From the NCBI RefSeq assembly GCF_002776525.5, contig NC_045434.1, positions 198,921,201 to 198,985,200 on the forward strand: DNA of 64,000 nt. Direction: 5' to 3'. This DNA is from Piliocolobus tephrosceles. Its lineage: Eukaryota; Chordata; Mammalia; Primates; Cercopithecidae. Position numbers and translations under genes: made by a program. Below are positions 52,876 through 63,700 of the stretch, piece after piece (the stretch's first letter is position 1; each line of letters begins with the position of its first letter). The notes under the pieces were generated by a model. It saw only the letters and a program-made list of their open reading frames with translations, was not told the DNA's origin and ran no database searches.

Positions 52876-53160
52876 CTGTCTTGCTTCCTGTTGCCCAAGA
52901 AGCCACCTGGGAAGATACTTCCAACACTTCATTTGGTCATTCAACTCAGCTTTAGTGCATGTGGCTGGAGTGGAATAAGAAAGGGGAAGGGTGGTATAAG
53001 ATGAACTTGGTAAGAAAGGCAGAGGTAGATTACAGGGTCTTGGAACCTTATGTAGGATCCATGATAAGGAATTTGTATTTTATTGTAAAGTTTTGTGGAT
53101 TCTAGGTAGAGGAGTAGCAAAATGTACAATTATTTTAACACTGAAGACAGTATATCAAGA
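52876..53160. other. Upstream flank, nothing recognised
   Basis: No gene or clear repeat. The GGTAAGAAAGGCAGAGGTAG region resembles generic L2/MIR-derived DNA only weakly. Confidence 0.4.
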
Positions 53161-53166
53161 ATTAAG

Positions 53167-53487
53167 GGCCGGGCACAGTGGCTCATGCCTGTAATCAAAA
53201 GTGCTGCCTGTAATCCCAGCACTTTGGGAGGCCAAGCCCGGCGGATTACTTGAGGTCAGGAGTTCAAGACCAGCCTAGCCAACATGGCAAAACTCCATCT
53301 CTACTAAAAATACAAAAAGTAGCTGGGTGTGGTAGCAAATACCTGTAATCCCAGCTACTAGGGAGGCTGAGGCAGGAGAATTGCTTGAACCAGGGGGCAG
53401 AGGTTGCAGTTAGCTGAGATAGTACTACTGCACTCCAGCCAGGGAGACAAAGAAAGATTCTATCTCAAAAAAAAAAAAAAAAAAAAA
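53167..53487 (+). mobile_element. Alu with small head duplication
   Basis: CCTGTAATCAAAAGTGCTGCCTGTAATCC shows a short repeated head segment. It has an A23-type tail. Confidence 0.92.
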
Positions 53488-53519
53488 TTAAAGACTACAA
53501 TCTATCTGATACTGTACTT

Positions 53520-53715
53520 TAAAACAAATTCAACAATCCCTCGTAAAAGTCACTTGATCACAGAGACCTTTCCTAATCACCCTATGCAAAATAGCACATA
53601 AATTTCTGTCACTTTTTCTTCAAAGTACTTAACACTATTTTGCATGTTTTGTATAGTTTCTCTCTCCACCCCTAGAATATAAGCTCTGTGAAAGCAGGAA
53701 CATTAGTTTTGGTAT
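53520..53715 (+). mobile_element. L2 LINE 3' fragment
   Basis: GAGACCTTTCCTAATCACCC, CAAAGTACTTAACACTATTT and GAATATAAGCTCTGTGAAAG follow the L2 3' region. Confidence 0.8.
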
Positions 53716-53718
53716 TTA

Positions 53719-54016
53719 AATTTTTTTTTTTTTTTAGACAGAGTTTCACTTTTGTTGCCCAGGTTGGAGTGCAGTGGCATGATCTCGGCTCACCGCAACC
53801 TCTGCCTCCCAAGTTCAAGCGACTCTCCTGCCTCAGCCTCCCAAGTAGCTGGGATTACAGGCATGTGTCACTATGTCTGGCTAATTTTGTATTTTTAGTA
53901 GAGACAGGGTTTCTCCATGTTGGTCAGGCTAGTCTCAAACTCACCACCTCAGGTGATCCGCCCACATTGGCCTCCCAAAGTGCTAGGATTACAGGTGTGA
54001 GCCATAGCACTCAGCC
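53719..54016 (-). mobile_element. Alu (S-like)
   Basis: A full dimer inserted at the 3' end of the L2 fragment. Confidence 0.92.
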
Positions 54017-54133
54017 AAAATTTTTTAAAAAGGGACAGAGTTTGATTGAGGGCCATCAGGAGAGTCTCCAAACACATCTGATCTTCTAGAAGCAGCTTGG
54101 AGGGAAGCCCTGAATAGGGAGTACAGTGATTAA

Positions 54134-54251
54134 TAGATATGGAGTCTCGGTATGTTGCCCAGCCTGGTCTCAAACCTCTGAGCTCAAGCAATCCACCTGC
54201 CTCGGCCTTCCAAAGTGCTGAAATTACAGGCATGAGCCACGGTGCCTGGCT
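54134..54251 (-). mobile_element. Alu left-arm fragment
   Basis: Only the GGAGTCTCGGTATGTTGCCC to CACGGTGCCTGGCT part is present. Confidence 0.85.
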
Positions 54252-54327
54252 GGACTTTGTTTCTGTTCATTGCTTTGTTCATCATCACTACCTAATGCAA
54301 GGCCAGATAGGCCATCAATAGTTTGTT

Positions 54328-54632
54328 TATTTTCTTTCTTTCTTTTTTTTGAGACAGAGTCTCACCCTGTCACCCAGGCCGGAGTGCAATGGCATGATCT
54401 CAGCTCATTGCAACCTCTGCCTCCCAGGTTCAAGCTATTCTCATGCCTCAGCCTCCCAAGTAACTGGGATTACAGGCATGTGCCACTACACCTGGCTAAT
54501 TTTTGTAATTTTAGTAGAGACGGGGTTTTACTATATTGGCCAGGCTGGTCTTGAACGCCCCACCTCAGGTGATCCACCCACCTCAGCTTCCCGAAGTGCT
54601 CCAATTACAGGCATAAGCCACCGCACCTGGCC
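54328..54632 (-). mobile_element. Alu (S-like)
   Basis: A full dimer with a TTTCTTTCTTTC start. Confidence 0.92.
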
Positions 54633-54949
54633 AATAAATCTTTATTGAATGAATAAACAAAGGTATATTATATTTCCCCCAAAGAACAGTCTATGCTCAC
54701 TGTCTATGCTTGTCTCTCAGCCACCCCTCAGTGCAATCTGAATTTTGGTTTCCATTCTCACCACTCTACTGGAAAAAACTTTTCTAAGGTCACCAGTGAA
54801 ATCCCAATGACAACACCTTAAGATGTTTTTGTTGTGGCAGATCTCTGCTATATCTGACATTTATGATCACTCCACTCCTTGAAATTCCATTCTGTTGGCT
54901 TCCATGACACTTTACTCTCCTGAATAACTTCAAAAGTTTCTGACTATTG

Positions 54950-55256
54950 GCTAGGCGCAGTGGCTCACGCGTGCAATCCCAGCCCTTTGGGAGAACAAGG
55001 CAGGCGGATCACCTGAGGTCAGGAGTTTGAGACCAGCCTGGTCAACATGGTGAAACCCCATCTCTACTGAAAATACAAAAATTAGCCAGGCGTGGTGGTG
55101 TGAGTCTGTAGTCCCAGCTATGTGGGAGGCAGAGGCCTGGGAATCACTTGAGCCCGGGAGGTAGAAGTTGCAGTGATTTGCAGTGAGCTGAGATGGTGCC
55201 AGTGCACTCCAGCCTGGGCAACAGAGTGAGACTCCGTCTCAAAAAAAAAAAAAAAG
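54950..55256 (+). mobile_element. Alu (S-like)
   Basis: Inserted in L2. GTTTCTGACTATT and GTTTTTGACTATT flank it. The right arm has an extra TTTGCAGTGA. Confidence 0.93.
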
Positions 55257-55962
55257 TTTTTGACTATTCCTTCTGTTACCTTTATGCTCTCCTTTTTTGC
55301 TGCTTCTCTACCTTGAATGCTGTAGTTCTTCAGGGTATAGTCCTGGCTGCATGACTTTTAAGATAATACACACTCTTTTTGGGTATTCTCATCTACTCTC
55401 ATGGTTGCTACCACTATGTATATATAGGCTGGTACTACCCAAATCTACAGGTCTAGTCCCAGGCTTTCAGTTGCCTGGATAGAGTTCAGAATCCATCTGA
55501 ATGGACACTTCCCATTGGTACTCCCCCGTCTCTATGACTTATCAGGTTAGAGATGGAGTGTGTCATCTTCTTCTTAAATTTCCTCTCCTCTGGTGAGCTA
55601 AAGCTATTGAGACGGAGAGGACTAAACATCCTGCTGCCCTCAAGACCTCCATCTACTCCATAAAGGAAGGCAAAAATCTACTCTTAGGCTGGGAGGATTT
55701 GCAGCAAAACACTCATCAAAACGGCTGCTTCCTTAACTCCTCTATTGGAGGGCTGATACCCCAGTCTTGAGGACTATCTGTACCCAGTGGCTCTGCTCTG
55801 AACCCTGACTCTGGGCATCTCCAATTGGAGGGCACCATGGGCACCTCAAATGCAAGACGTGCAAGATTACCTCATTATCTTCCCTCCTAAATCATCACTC
55901 CCCCCTCTATAGCTGGCACCATCACCTGCCCCTAACCCTCCAGGATAGAACCCTAAAAGTCT

Positions 55963-56270
55963 TTTTTAATTTGAGTCAGAGTCTCGCTCTGTCGCCCAGG
56001 CCAGAGTGCAGTGGCACAATCTCAGCTCACTGCAACCTCCATCTCCTGGATTCAAGAGTTTCTCCTGCCTCAGCCTCCCAAGTAGCTGGGATTACAGGTG
56101 CATGGTACCATGTCCAGCTAATTTTTGTATTTTTTTAAGTAGAGATGGGGTTTCACCATGTTGGCCAGGCTGGTCTTGAACTCCTGACCTCAAGGAGTTG
56201 AGACTCCTGATCTGCCTGCCTCAGCCTCCCAAAGTGCTGGGATTATAGGTGTGAGCCACTGCACCTGGCC
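55963..56270 (-). mobile_element. Alu (S-like)
   Basis: Inserted in L2. CCTAAAAGTCTTT and CCTGAAAGTCGTT flank it. Confidence 0.92.
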
Positions 56271-56450
56271 CTGAAAGTCGTTCTTGATTCTTCTTTTCTC
56301 TCCCACCATATCCAATTAGTCCTAGTGATTTTCATTCTCAAACATTTCTTGTTTCCATTTTCTCTTCTATATTCTTATTGCCATGAACCTTCTTAGCCTC
56401 TTAACTGATGTCTGTGCTCTCAAAATGTCCAATTACATGCTGCTGCTGCT

Positions 56451-56748
56451 TTTTTTTTTTTTTTGACACAGAGTTTCCCCCTTGTTGCCCAGGATGGAGT
56501 GCAATGGCACAATCTCGGCTCACTGCAACCTCTGCCTCCTGGGTTCAAGCCATTCTCCTGCCTCAGTGTCCTGAGTCCCTGGGATTAAAGGCACCTGCCA
56601 CCGTGCCCAATTAATTTTTGTTATTTTTAGTAGAGACCGGGTTTCGCCATGTTGGCCAGGCTCGTCTTGAACTCCTGACCTCAGGTGATCTACCCGCCTT
56701 GGCCTCCCAAAGTGCCAGGATTATAGGCGTGAGCTACTGCACCCGGCT
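56451..56748 (-). mobile_element. Alu (S-like)
   Basis: A full dimer following the L2 fossil. Confidence 0.92.
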
Positions 56749-56760
56749 GACATGCTTCCT

Positions 56761-57053
56761 CTTGAGACGGAGTCTCACTGTGTCACTCAGGCTGGATCTC
56801 TGCTCCATCCAGTGGCTCGATCTCTGCTCACTGCAACCTCTACCTCCCAGGTTCAAGCGATTCTCCTGCCTTGGCCTCTTGAGTAGTTGGGACTACAGGC
56901 ATGTGCCACCACACCCAGCTAATTTTTGTATTTTTAGTAGAGACAGGGTTTTACCATGTTGGCCAGGATGGTCTCGATCTCCTGACCTTGTGATCCACCC
57001 ACTTCAGCCTCCCAAAGTGCTGGGATTACAGGTGTGCCTCACCACACCCAACC
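56761..57053 (-). mobile_element. Alu with small internal duplication
   Basis: The right arm carries GGATCTCTGCTCCATCCAGTGG, a local rearrangement of the usual GGAGTGCAGTGG. Confidence 0.9.
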
Positions 57054-57247
57054 AACATGCTTCTTAATAATTTCTTAGACTTCTATTGTTTGTGGAAGGG
57101 GAAATTTATAGGCAGAGGTTGGTGGGCAACAGAATCTAGCAAGATATTTGTTTTTATTGAATTTCTTTTTACAATTCTTTATATGACAGGTGACAATGCT
57201 TTTTAAATTTTTGACCTAAACAATTTAAGTCAGAAAAGGGAGTCTTG

Positions 57248-57526
57248 GCCGGGCACAGTGGCTCATGCCCATAATCCCAGCACTTTGGGAGGCCAAGGCA
57301 GGCAGATCACGAAGTCAGAAGTGTGAGACCAGCCTGGCCAACATGGTGAAACCCCATCTCTACTAAAAATACAAAAATTAACTGGGTATGGTGGCACATG
57401 CCTGTAATCCCAGCTACTCAGGAGGCTGAGGCAGGAGAATTGCTTGAACCCGGGAGGTGGAGGTTATAGTGAGCCGAGATTGCACCACTGCACTCCAACG
57501 TGGGGGACAGGGCAAGACTCTGTCTC
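57248..57526 (+). mobile_element. Alu (S-like)
   Basis: A full dimer whose tail has expanded into the adjoining purine tract. Confidence 0.92.
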
Positions 57527-57779
57527 AGAAAAAAAGAAGAAGAAGAAAGAAGAGGAAAGAGGAAGAAAAGAAGAAGAAGAAGGAGAAGGAAAAGGAGAAA
57601 AGAAGAAGGAGGAGGAGAAGAAGGAGGAGGAGAAGAAGGAGGAGGAGAAGGAGGAGAAGGAGGAGGAGGAGGAAGCAGAAGAAGAAGAAGAAGAAGGAAG
57701 GAGGAAGAAGAAGAAGGAAGGAGGAAGAAGAATAAGAAAGAAGAAAGAAGAAGGAGAAGGAGAAGAAAAGAAAAGGGAG
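57527..57779 (+). repeat. Polypurine (GAA/GGA)n tract, 253 bp
   Basis: Only two pyrimidines interrupt 253 bases (C at 57676, T at 57733). AGA, AGG and AAG triplets are mixed. The Lys/Glu/Arg-rich and Ser/Phe-rich open frames across it are artefacts of composition. Confidence 0.97.
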
Positions 57780-57865
57780 TCTCTCTGAATAAAAATTAAG
57801 TGGATCATAGTAGGTAGGCAGGAACTCAGAGAAGGTAAAAATCATGAAGGTGGATAAAAAATGAC

Positions 57866-58017
57866 AGAAGTTAGCTGGGCATGATGGTGGCGCCTGAAGG
57901 CTCAGCTACTCAGGAGGCTTCGGCAGGAGGATCACTTGAGTCCAGGAGTTCAAGATTGCAGTGAGCCTCGACTGCACCACTGCACTTCACCCTGGAAGAC
58001 AGAGTGAGACCCTGTCT
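57866..58017 (+). mobile_element. Alu monomer (right-arm-like)
   Basis: GTTAGCTGGGCATGATGGTG to GAGACCCTGTCTC; no left arm. Confidence 0.87.
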
Positions 58018-58019
58018 CA

Positions 58020-58077
<58 letters not shown>
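58018..58077 (+). repeat. (AAT)n(AAC)n compound microsatellite
   Basis: About ten AAT units pass directly into about ten AAC units, derived from an Alu tail. Confidence 0.95.
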
Positions 58078-58186
58078 GAAGTTTGGGAAACAATATAAGG
58101 TCCAAAATTCTTAGGGTGACATATTAGCTTGAAACCACATGAAATTGATGATATCTATTTTGATATACAAAAAATGGCAGTTTCAT

Positions 58187-58482
58187 GGCTGGGCATGATG
58201 GCTCACACCTGTAATCCCAGCACTTTGGGAGGCTAAGGCAGGCAGATCACATGAGGACAGGAGTTTGAGACTAGCCTGGCCAACATGGTGAAACCCCATC
58301 TCTACTAAAAATACAAAATTAGCCAGGTGTGATGGGTGCCTGTAATCCCAGCTACTTGGGATTCTCCTGAGGAGAATTGCTTGAACCTGGGAGGTGGAGG
58401 TTGCAGTGAGCTGAGATCATGCCACTGCACTCCAGCCTGGGCAATAAGAGTGAAAACTCCATCTCGGAAAAAAAAAAAAATG
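58187..58482 (+). mobile_element. Alu (S-like), first of a tandem pair
   Basis: A full dimer preceded by ATGGCAGTTTCA. Confidence 0.93.
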
Positions 58483-58493
58483 ACAGTTTTAGG

Positions 58494-58796
58494 TCCGGCG
58501 TGGTGGCTCACACCTGTAATCCCAGCACTTTGGGAGGCTAAGGCACGCGGGTCATCTGAGGTCAGGAGTTCGTGACCAGCCTGGCCAACACTGTGAAACT
58601 CCATCTCCACAAAAATAAAAATACAAAAATTAGCTAAGCATGGTGGTGCATGCCTGTAGTCCCAGCTACTCAGGAGGCTGAGGCAGCAAAATCGCTTGAA
58701 CCCAGGAGGCAGAGGTTGCGGTGAGCTGAGATCATGCCACTGCACTCCAGCCTGGGCGACAGAGTGAGACTCGATCTCAAAAAAAAAAAAAAAAAT
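58494..58796 (+). mobile_element. Alu (S-like), second of a tandem pair
   Basis: A full dimer preceded by ATGACAGTTTTA and followed by ATGCAGTTTTGT. Confidence 0.93.
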
Positions 58797-58889
58797 GCAG
58801 TTTTGTATGGGTCAATATAATAGAAAGTCCTATATTTTCAGGCTCCTGCCTATATTCCAGCAGAACCAACTGCTTGTCATTGTTGTGCA

Positions 58890-59160
58890 CATGCAACATT
58901 ATTTGTTTCCTCTGTGCCTTTGCCCAAGTCAGTTCCTTATCTGGCTACCCACACACTCTTAAGATTCAGGTGTCCCCACCTTCTGGAACCTTCCCTGTCA
59001 TCTGTCCCCCAAGGCAGGTGAAGTGCTCCTCCTCAGTGCTTCCCTAATGCAGTCAGCATGGCTGTCTAAATGTTTAGGTTTGTCTCCCCCACTAGCCTAT
59101 GAACTCCTCTAGGGCAAGGACGATTTTCTGGTAGCTAACCAAGTATGTGAGTTAATGAAT
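58890..59160 (+). mobile_element. L2 LINE 3' fragment
   Basis: GTGCCTTTGCCCAAGTCAG, CTGGAACCTTCCCTGTCATC and CTCCTCTAGGGCAAGGACGA follow the L2 3' end. Confidence 0.8.
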
Positions 59161-59164
59161 GTCT

Positions 59165-59435
59165 ACAAAGAAGGGAGGCCTAACTCTGCTGGGAGAGCCA
59201 CAGAAGGTTTCAGAAAGGGACCATCTGACCTAGATCTTCAAGTAGGAGGAGGAAGGAATTTGTCAGATGAGAAGTGAGTGGAAGGATACTCCGGGTGAGG
59301 GGACAGCAGGTGTAAAGGGGCTGGAGTTCTGACGGAGTCTGCAGTGTTAGAGGAAATGTAAGCACGGCTTGAGAAGGGTGCATGAAGGAGAGCCAAGAGA
59401 AAAAGGCCATGTTCACAGGGGATACCCTGCCTCCT
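59165..59435. mobile_element. Probable L2-derived sequence
   Basis: GGGACAGCAGGTGTAAAGGG and related motifs resemble internal L2/MIR-age DNA. Not certain. Confidence 0.35.
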
Positions 59436-59673
59436 GAATCTTGGTCAAGACACCCTGAAACTGATAAACACATCCATAAATACTCCCCAGTGGGTACTGA
59501 TTAAAGGGGCTGTGGGACTGGAGTGTTCTACCTTTAAGACAAAAACAACAACAACAACAAAAAAAACAAATCATCTGAGCACAGATGTAAAACCAGCCAC
59601 ATGGAACCACTATGTTCAAACTAGCATGACCTTCTGAGCCCTCAAGGAACTACTCTCTAGAGAAGTCACAGTA

Positions 59674-59968
59674 GGCCAGGAGCAGTGACTCACACCTGTA
59701 ATCCCAGCACTTTGGGAGGCTGAGGTGGGTGGATCACCTGAGGTCAGGAGTTCGAGGCCAGCCTGGCCAACATGGTGAAACCCTGTCTCTACTAAAAATA
59801 CAAAAATTAGTTGGGCGTGGTAACGGGCACCTCTAATTCCAGCTACTCGGGAGGCTGAGGCAGGAAAATTACTTGAACCTGTGAGGCAGAGATTGCAGTG
59901 AGCTGGGATTGCCCCATTGCACTCCAGCCTAGGTGACAGAGCCAGACTCCATCTCAAAAAAAAAAAGA
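59674..59968 (+). mobile_element. Alu (S-like)
   Basis: A full dimer with an (A)n GAAAGAAAGAAA tail. Confidence 0.92.
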
Positions 59969-59979
59969 AAGAAAGAAAA

Positions 59980-60470
59980 AAGAATCATTGTTCCCTTAAG
60001 GCCAGTAGGTTCCCCTTTCACTTCCTGGTCTGAATGGGGCAGGACACAGGCAAACCTCTAGAAATGTGTTTCCTCACCAAAGTGGGGAGTTGTGATTGCT
60101 GAATACGCTGATAACTAAATCAATAATACTTGTGCCAAGAACTAGAGAATAAAGAAGAAATATGCTCTTGAAATAAGAATAAAGATTCATTCAAATATTT
60201 ACTGAACCCCCCCTCTGTGGCGGTACTGGGCTTGATGCGTGGCCTCCTGAGATGTGCAGACGGCCGCAAACCTAAACAAGAGTCCAGGCTAGTGGATGTG
60301 ATGTTATTCAAAAGAAATATTTCACTAGGGAAGCCTTAAATCTCTCCATACCTAGAGGGTGATCTGAAGACTTAAAACAAAAATTCTATTGAGGGAGAAG
60401 AAAGTTCTATAGATGTATTTAAAAAAAAAAAAAAAAAAGTTCAAACTCAGCAGTAATCAGGGAAATGCAA
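59980..60470. other. Flank, nothing recognised
   Basis: Includes a poly(A) run at 60421-60438. No supported gene. Confidence 0.5.
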
Positions 60471-60480
60471 ATTGCACTTT

Positions 60481-60785
60481 ATTTTTTATTTTTTATTTTT
60501 TTGAGATGGAGTCTTGCTCTGTCGCCCAGGCTGGAGTGCAGTGGCGTGATCTCGGCTCACTGCAAGCTCCACCTCCCAGGCCCACGCCATTCTCCTGCCT
60601 CAGCCTCCCGAGTAGCTGGGACCACAGGCGCCTGCCACCGCGCCCGGCTAATTTTTTTTTGTATTTTTAGTAGAGACAAGGTTTCACCGTGTTAGCCAGG
60701 ATGGTCTCAATCTCCTGACCTTGTGATCTGCCCGCCTCAGTCTCCCAAAGTGCTGGAATTACAGGCGTGAGCCACTGCGCCCGGC
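60481..60785 (-). mobile_element. AluY-like with clean target duplication
   Basis: GCAAATTGCACTTTA is duplicated without mismatch on both sides, which fits a fairly recent insertion. Confidence 0.94.
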
Positions 60786-60801
60786 TGCAAATTGCACTTT
60801 A

Positions 60802-61550
60802 ATTTGAATTGAAACACCATTTCAAGCCCACTAAACTGGTTTAGTACCTGATAGGATGACTGAGCCAGCAGGCCTGAGGTTGCAGAACAGTAAACATGAC
60901 CAGGTACTGAGGAGCTACAGGTACAGCAGGCACTTAGTAAATATTTTGCTAAATCAAGCACAGAAAGCCTAGAACATAGATAGCAAACTGGCAGCTTGTG
61001 GGCTAAATACAGCCTACTGACATGTTTTGTTTGCTCTCACAATGTTTACAAAAATGAAATAATTGCCAAGAGTTTAAAATGAGGAGATTTCACAACTTCT
61101 CTTGAGCAACAGTAAGATCTATCGGCTCCTGGCCCAGTCTCCATGGGGCAACACGTGGCTGCAGCTGAGAGCAACAGAGAGCACCCTGCGTCTTTCAGCA
61201 CATCCCCACTACTGCCCCGGCCTCCCACGCTGGGGCTGCTGCATCATCTTCTGTTCTCTCTAGTCCTAGAAGCACAGAAGTGTGCTCCTCCTTGACTAAT
61301 GGGATCTGCTCTCAGGGAGAAAATTCAGAGACTGGTATTACTAACTCTGCAATGGGGCCAGGAGCTACGGCCAGGGACAGTTTCTTCAGTGAGATACTGA
61401 CATCCTATTATCCCAAATCCTTAAAACCCTACAGGGTTGATGCTATCATCAACATTGTTCATTCACAATTGGAAACTGAGGCTCAAAGAAGTTAAGAAAT
61501 GTGCCCAATGGGTGGCAAAACTGGAATGGAAACTCAAGAATTTCTGACTT
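60802..61550. other. Upstream flank, mostly unrecognised
   Basis: A possible MIR-like piece (TTGGAAACTGAGGCTCAAAG) lies near 61470. No gene supported. Confidence 0.45.
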
Positions 61551-61551
61551 A

Positions 61552-61578
61552 GCTAATATTAATTAATATTAATTAAGC
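61552..61578. repeat. AT-rich palindrome
   Basis: The AATATTAATTAATATTAATT core can fold back on itself. Confidence 0.8.
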
Positions 61579-61579
61579 A

Positions 61580-61780
61580 TATTCATAGGCTAAGCACTTA
61601 AATATATCACATGAGCTAAATAACTTGATTCTCACTTCAACCCTGTGGGATAGAAACAACTACTAAACTCATTTTATTTGTGAGGAAACTATGGCACAGA
61701 AGGTTAATGACTAGTCAAAGGCCACACAGCTAATTGGAGGCAGAACTGAGACTTGAATCCAGCAGTCTCACAACACAGCT
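61580..61780 (-). mobile_element. MIR SINE fossil
   Basis: TTTGTGAGGAAACTATGGCA, AAAGGCCACACAGCTAATTG and GACTTGAATCCAGCAGTC follow the inverted MIR. Confidence 0.8.
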
Positions 61781-61984
61781 TGAATCTCAGCAAGGCAGGT
61801 GGCTGCTTGCCTCTAGTAGCTTCTGCAGAGTGAGTCCCCACTTCACCATCCCCACCAATTCCCTCTTCATGCTCACTACTGTTAACAGATCAGTGCCTTT
61901 TTTTCAAGACAGAAGCACTGTCTGTGTTGGCTTTTAATACCCCAATGGGATACCACATACCATCCTGCAATGTGCTTACCCTTC

Positions 61985-62276
61985 TCTTTTTTTTGAGACA
62001 CAGTTTCATTCTTGCTGCCCAGGCTGGAGTGCAACGGTACAATCTCGGCTCACTGCAACCTCTGCCTCCTGGGTTCAAGTGATTCTCCTGCCTCAGCCTC
62101 CTGAGTACTGGGATTACAGGCATGCGCCACCATGCCTGGCTAATTTTTTTATTTTTAGTAGAGAAGGGGTGTCTCCATATTGGTCAGGTTGGTCTTGATC
62201 TCCTGACTTCAGGTGATCCGCCCACCTTGGCCTCCCAAAGTGCTGGCATTACAGGTGTGAGCCAACGTGCCTGGCC
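61985..62276 (-). mobile_element. Alu (S-like)
   Basis: A full dimer. CTTACCCTTCTCTT flanks it on both sides. Confidence 0.93.
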
Positions 62277-62381
62277 CACTTACCCTTCTCTTAACAATAC
62301 ATTGTGGAGCACCTTCCATATCAGCATGCTATTCCATTCTGCAGACTTACTGTAATTTATTTAACTTACAAATATTTAAGG
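62277..62381 (+). mobile_element. L1M-type LINE-1 fragment
   Basis: TTGTGGAGCACCTTCCATATC and TTACTGTAATTTATTTAACT are typical of the old L1 3' region; it continues at 63476 after four Alu-type copies. Confidence 0.6.
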
Positions 62382-62515
62382 CTGGGTAAGATGGATCATG
62401 CCTATTTTCCCAACACTTTGGGAGGCCAAGGTGGGAGGATCACTTGAGTCCAGGAGTTTGAGACCAGCCCAGGTAACAGAGCGAGCAAGACCCAGTCTCC
62501 ACAAAAAAAAAATTT
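62382..62515 (+). mobile_element. Free left Alu monomer (FLAM-like)
   Basis: A single arm from GGCTGGGTAAGATGG to CCCAGTCTCCACAAAA. Confidence 0.85.
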
Positions 62516-62517
62516 TA

Positions 62518-62822
62518 GGCTGGGCACAGTGGCTCATGCCTGTAATCCCAGCACTTTGGGAGGTGGAGGCAGGAGGATCAACTGAGATCAGGAGTTCAAG
62601 ACCAGCCAGGCCAACATGGGGAAACTCCGTCTCTACTAAAAATACAAAAATTAGCCAGGCGTGGTGGCGGGCACCTGTAATCCCAGCTACTCAGGAGGCT
62701 GAGGCAGGAGAATCACTTGAACCCAGGAGGTGGAGGTTGCAGTGAACCAAGATCATGCCATTCCAGCCTGGGCGACAGAGCAAGATTCCATCTCAAAAAA
62801 AAAAAAAAGAAGAAAAATAAAT
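62518..62822 (+). mobile_element. Alu (S-like)
   Basis: A full dimer directly after the monomer, lacking part of the end (ATGCCATTCCAGCC). Confidence 0.92.
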
Positions 62823-62832
62823 GAATAAATAT

Positions 62833-63132
62833 GGCCGGGCATGGTGGCTCACACCTGTAATCCCAGCACTTCAGGAGGCTGAGGCGGGTAGATCATGAGG
62901 TCACGAGATCGAGACTAGCCTGGCCAACATGGTGAAACCCTGTCTACGAAAAATATAAAAATTAGCCAGGCGTGGTGGCACGTGCCTGTAGTCCCAGCTA
63001 CTCAGGATGCTGAGGCAAAAGAATTGCTTGAACCTGGGAGGCGGAGGTTGCAGCGAGCCGGGATCATGCTACTGCACTCCAGCCTGGGTGACACAGTGAG
63101 ACTCCATCTCAAAAATAAATAAATAAATAAGT
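62833..63132 (+). mobile_element. Alu (Y/S-like) with (AAAT)n tail
   Basis: A full dimer. The tail is AAATAAATAAATAAATAA. Confidence 0.92.
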
Positions 63133-63162
63133 ATGTTGTCTTCTCTTTTTTCTTTTTTCTTT

Positions 63163-63459
63163 TGTTTTTTTTTTTTGAGACGGAGTATTGCTCTGTCACC
63201 AGGCTGGAGTACAGTGGCAAAATCTTGGCTCACTACAACCTCCACCTCCTGGGTTCAAGCAGTTCTCCTGCCCCAGCCTCACGACTAGCTGGGATTACAG
63301 GTGTGTGCCAACACGCCCGGCTAATTTTTATATTTTTAGTTGAGACAGGGTTTCACCATGTTGGTCAGGGTGGTCTCGAACTCCTGACCTCAAGTGAGTC
63401 CACCCGCTTCAGACTCCCAAAGTGCTGGGATTACAGGCATGAGCCACGGTGCCCGGCCT
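63163..63459 (-). mobile_element. Alu (S-like)
   Basis: A full dimer, opposite in orientation to the preceding three, 30 bp away. Confidence 0.92.
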
Positions 63460-63475
63460 AGTTTTTCCTTCTTTA

Positions 63476-63700
63476 AAAAATAACTGATGCACTCACCTAA
63501 ATTTGTGTAGTTGGACACTGTAGGATAATTCTAAGTACAATTCTGGAGTCAAAGTCACGCGTCTATGATTTTGATAGATATTGTAAAGTTCTCCTCCAGA
63601 AAGGCTCTGCCAATGTACATTTCCACCAACACCGTAAGAAGTGCCTGTTTTCCATGCCCTTGCCTACAATGGGTATATTTTCCTGTACCACACATCAACT
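63476..63700 (+). mobile_element. L1M-type LINE-1 fragment (continuation)
   Basis: AAAGTTCTCCTCCAGAAAGG and CATTTCCACCAACACCGTAAG are typical of L1ME-like 3' regions. Confidence 0.65.

Larger units (their letters stand above)
54730..56440 (+). mobile_element. L2 LINE fossil including ORF2 3' part, split by two Alus
   Basis: Segments 54730-54949, 55257-55962 and 56271-56440 follow the L2 reverse transcriptase region in order: GGCTTCCATGACACTTTACT, TTCTTCAGGGTATAGTCCTGG, CTCATGGTTGCTACCACTATG, CCCAAATCTACAGGTC, ATTATCTTCCCTCCTAAATC and GTCGTTCTTGATTC. Many frameshifts and stops; not functional. Confidence 0.75.

Noticed and set aside
57444..57845. Lys/Glu-rich and Ser/Phe/Leu-rich open frames
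   Set aside because: They are readings of a purine microsatellite that grew from an Alu tail.
58018..58077. Short direct repeats that might look like an array
   Set aside because: A simple AAT/AAC microsatellite; no spacers, so not a CRISPR-type array, which would not be expected in a primate genome.
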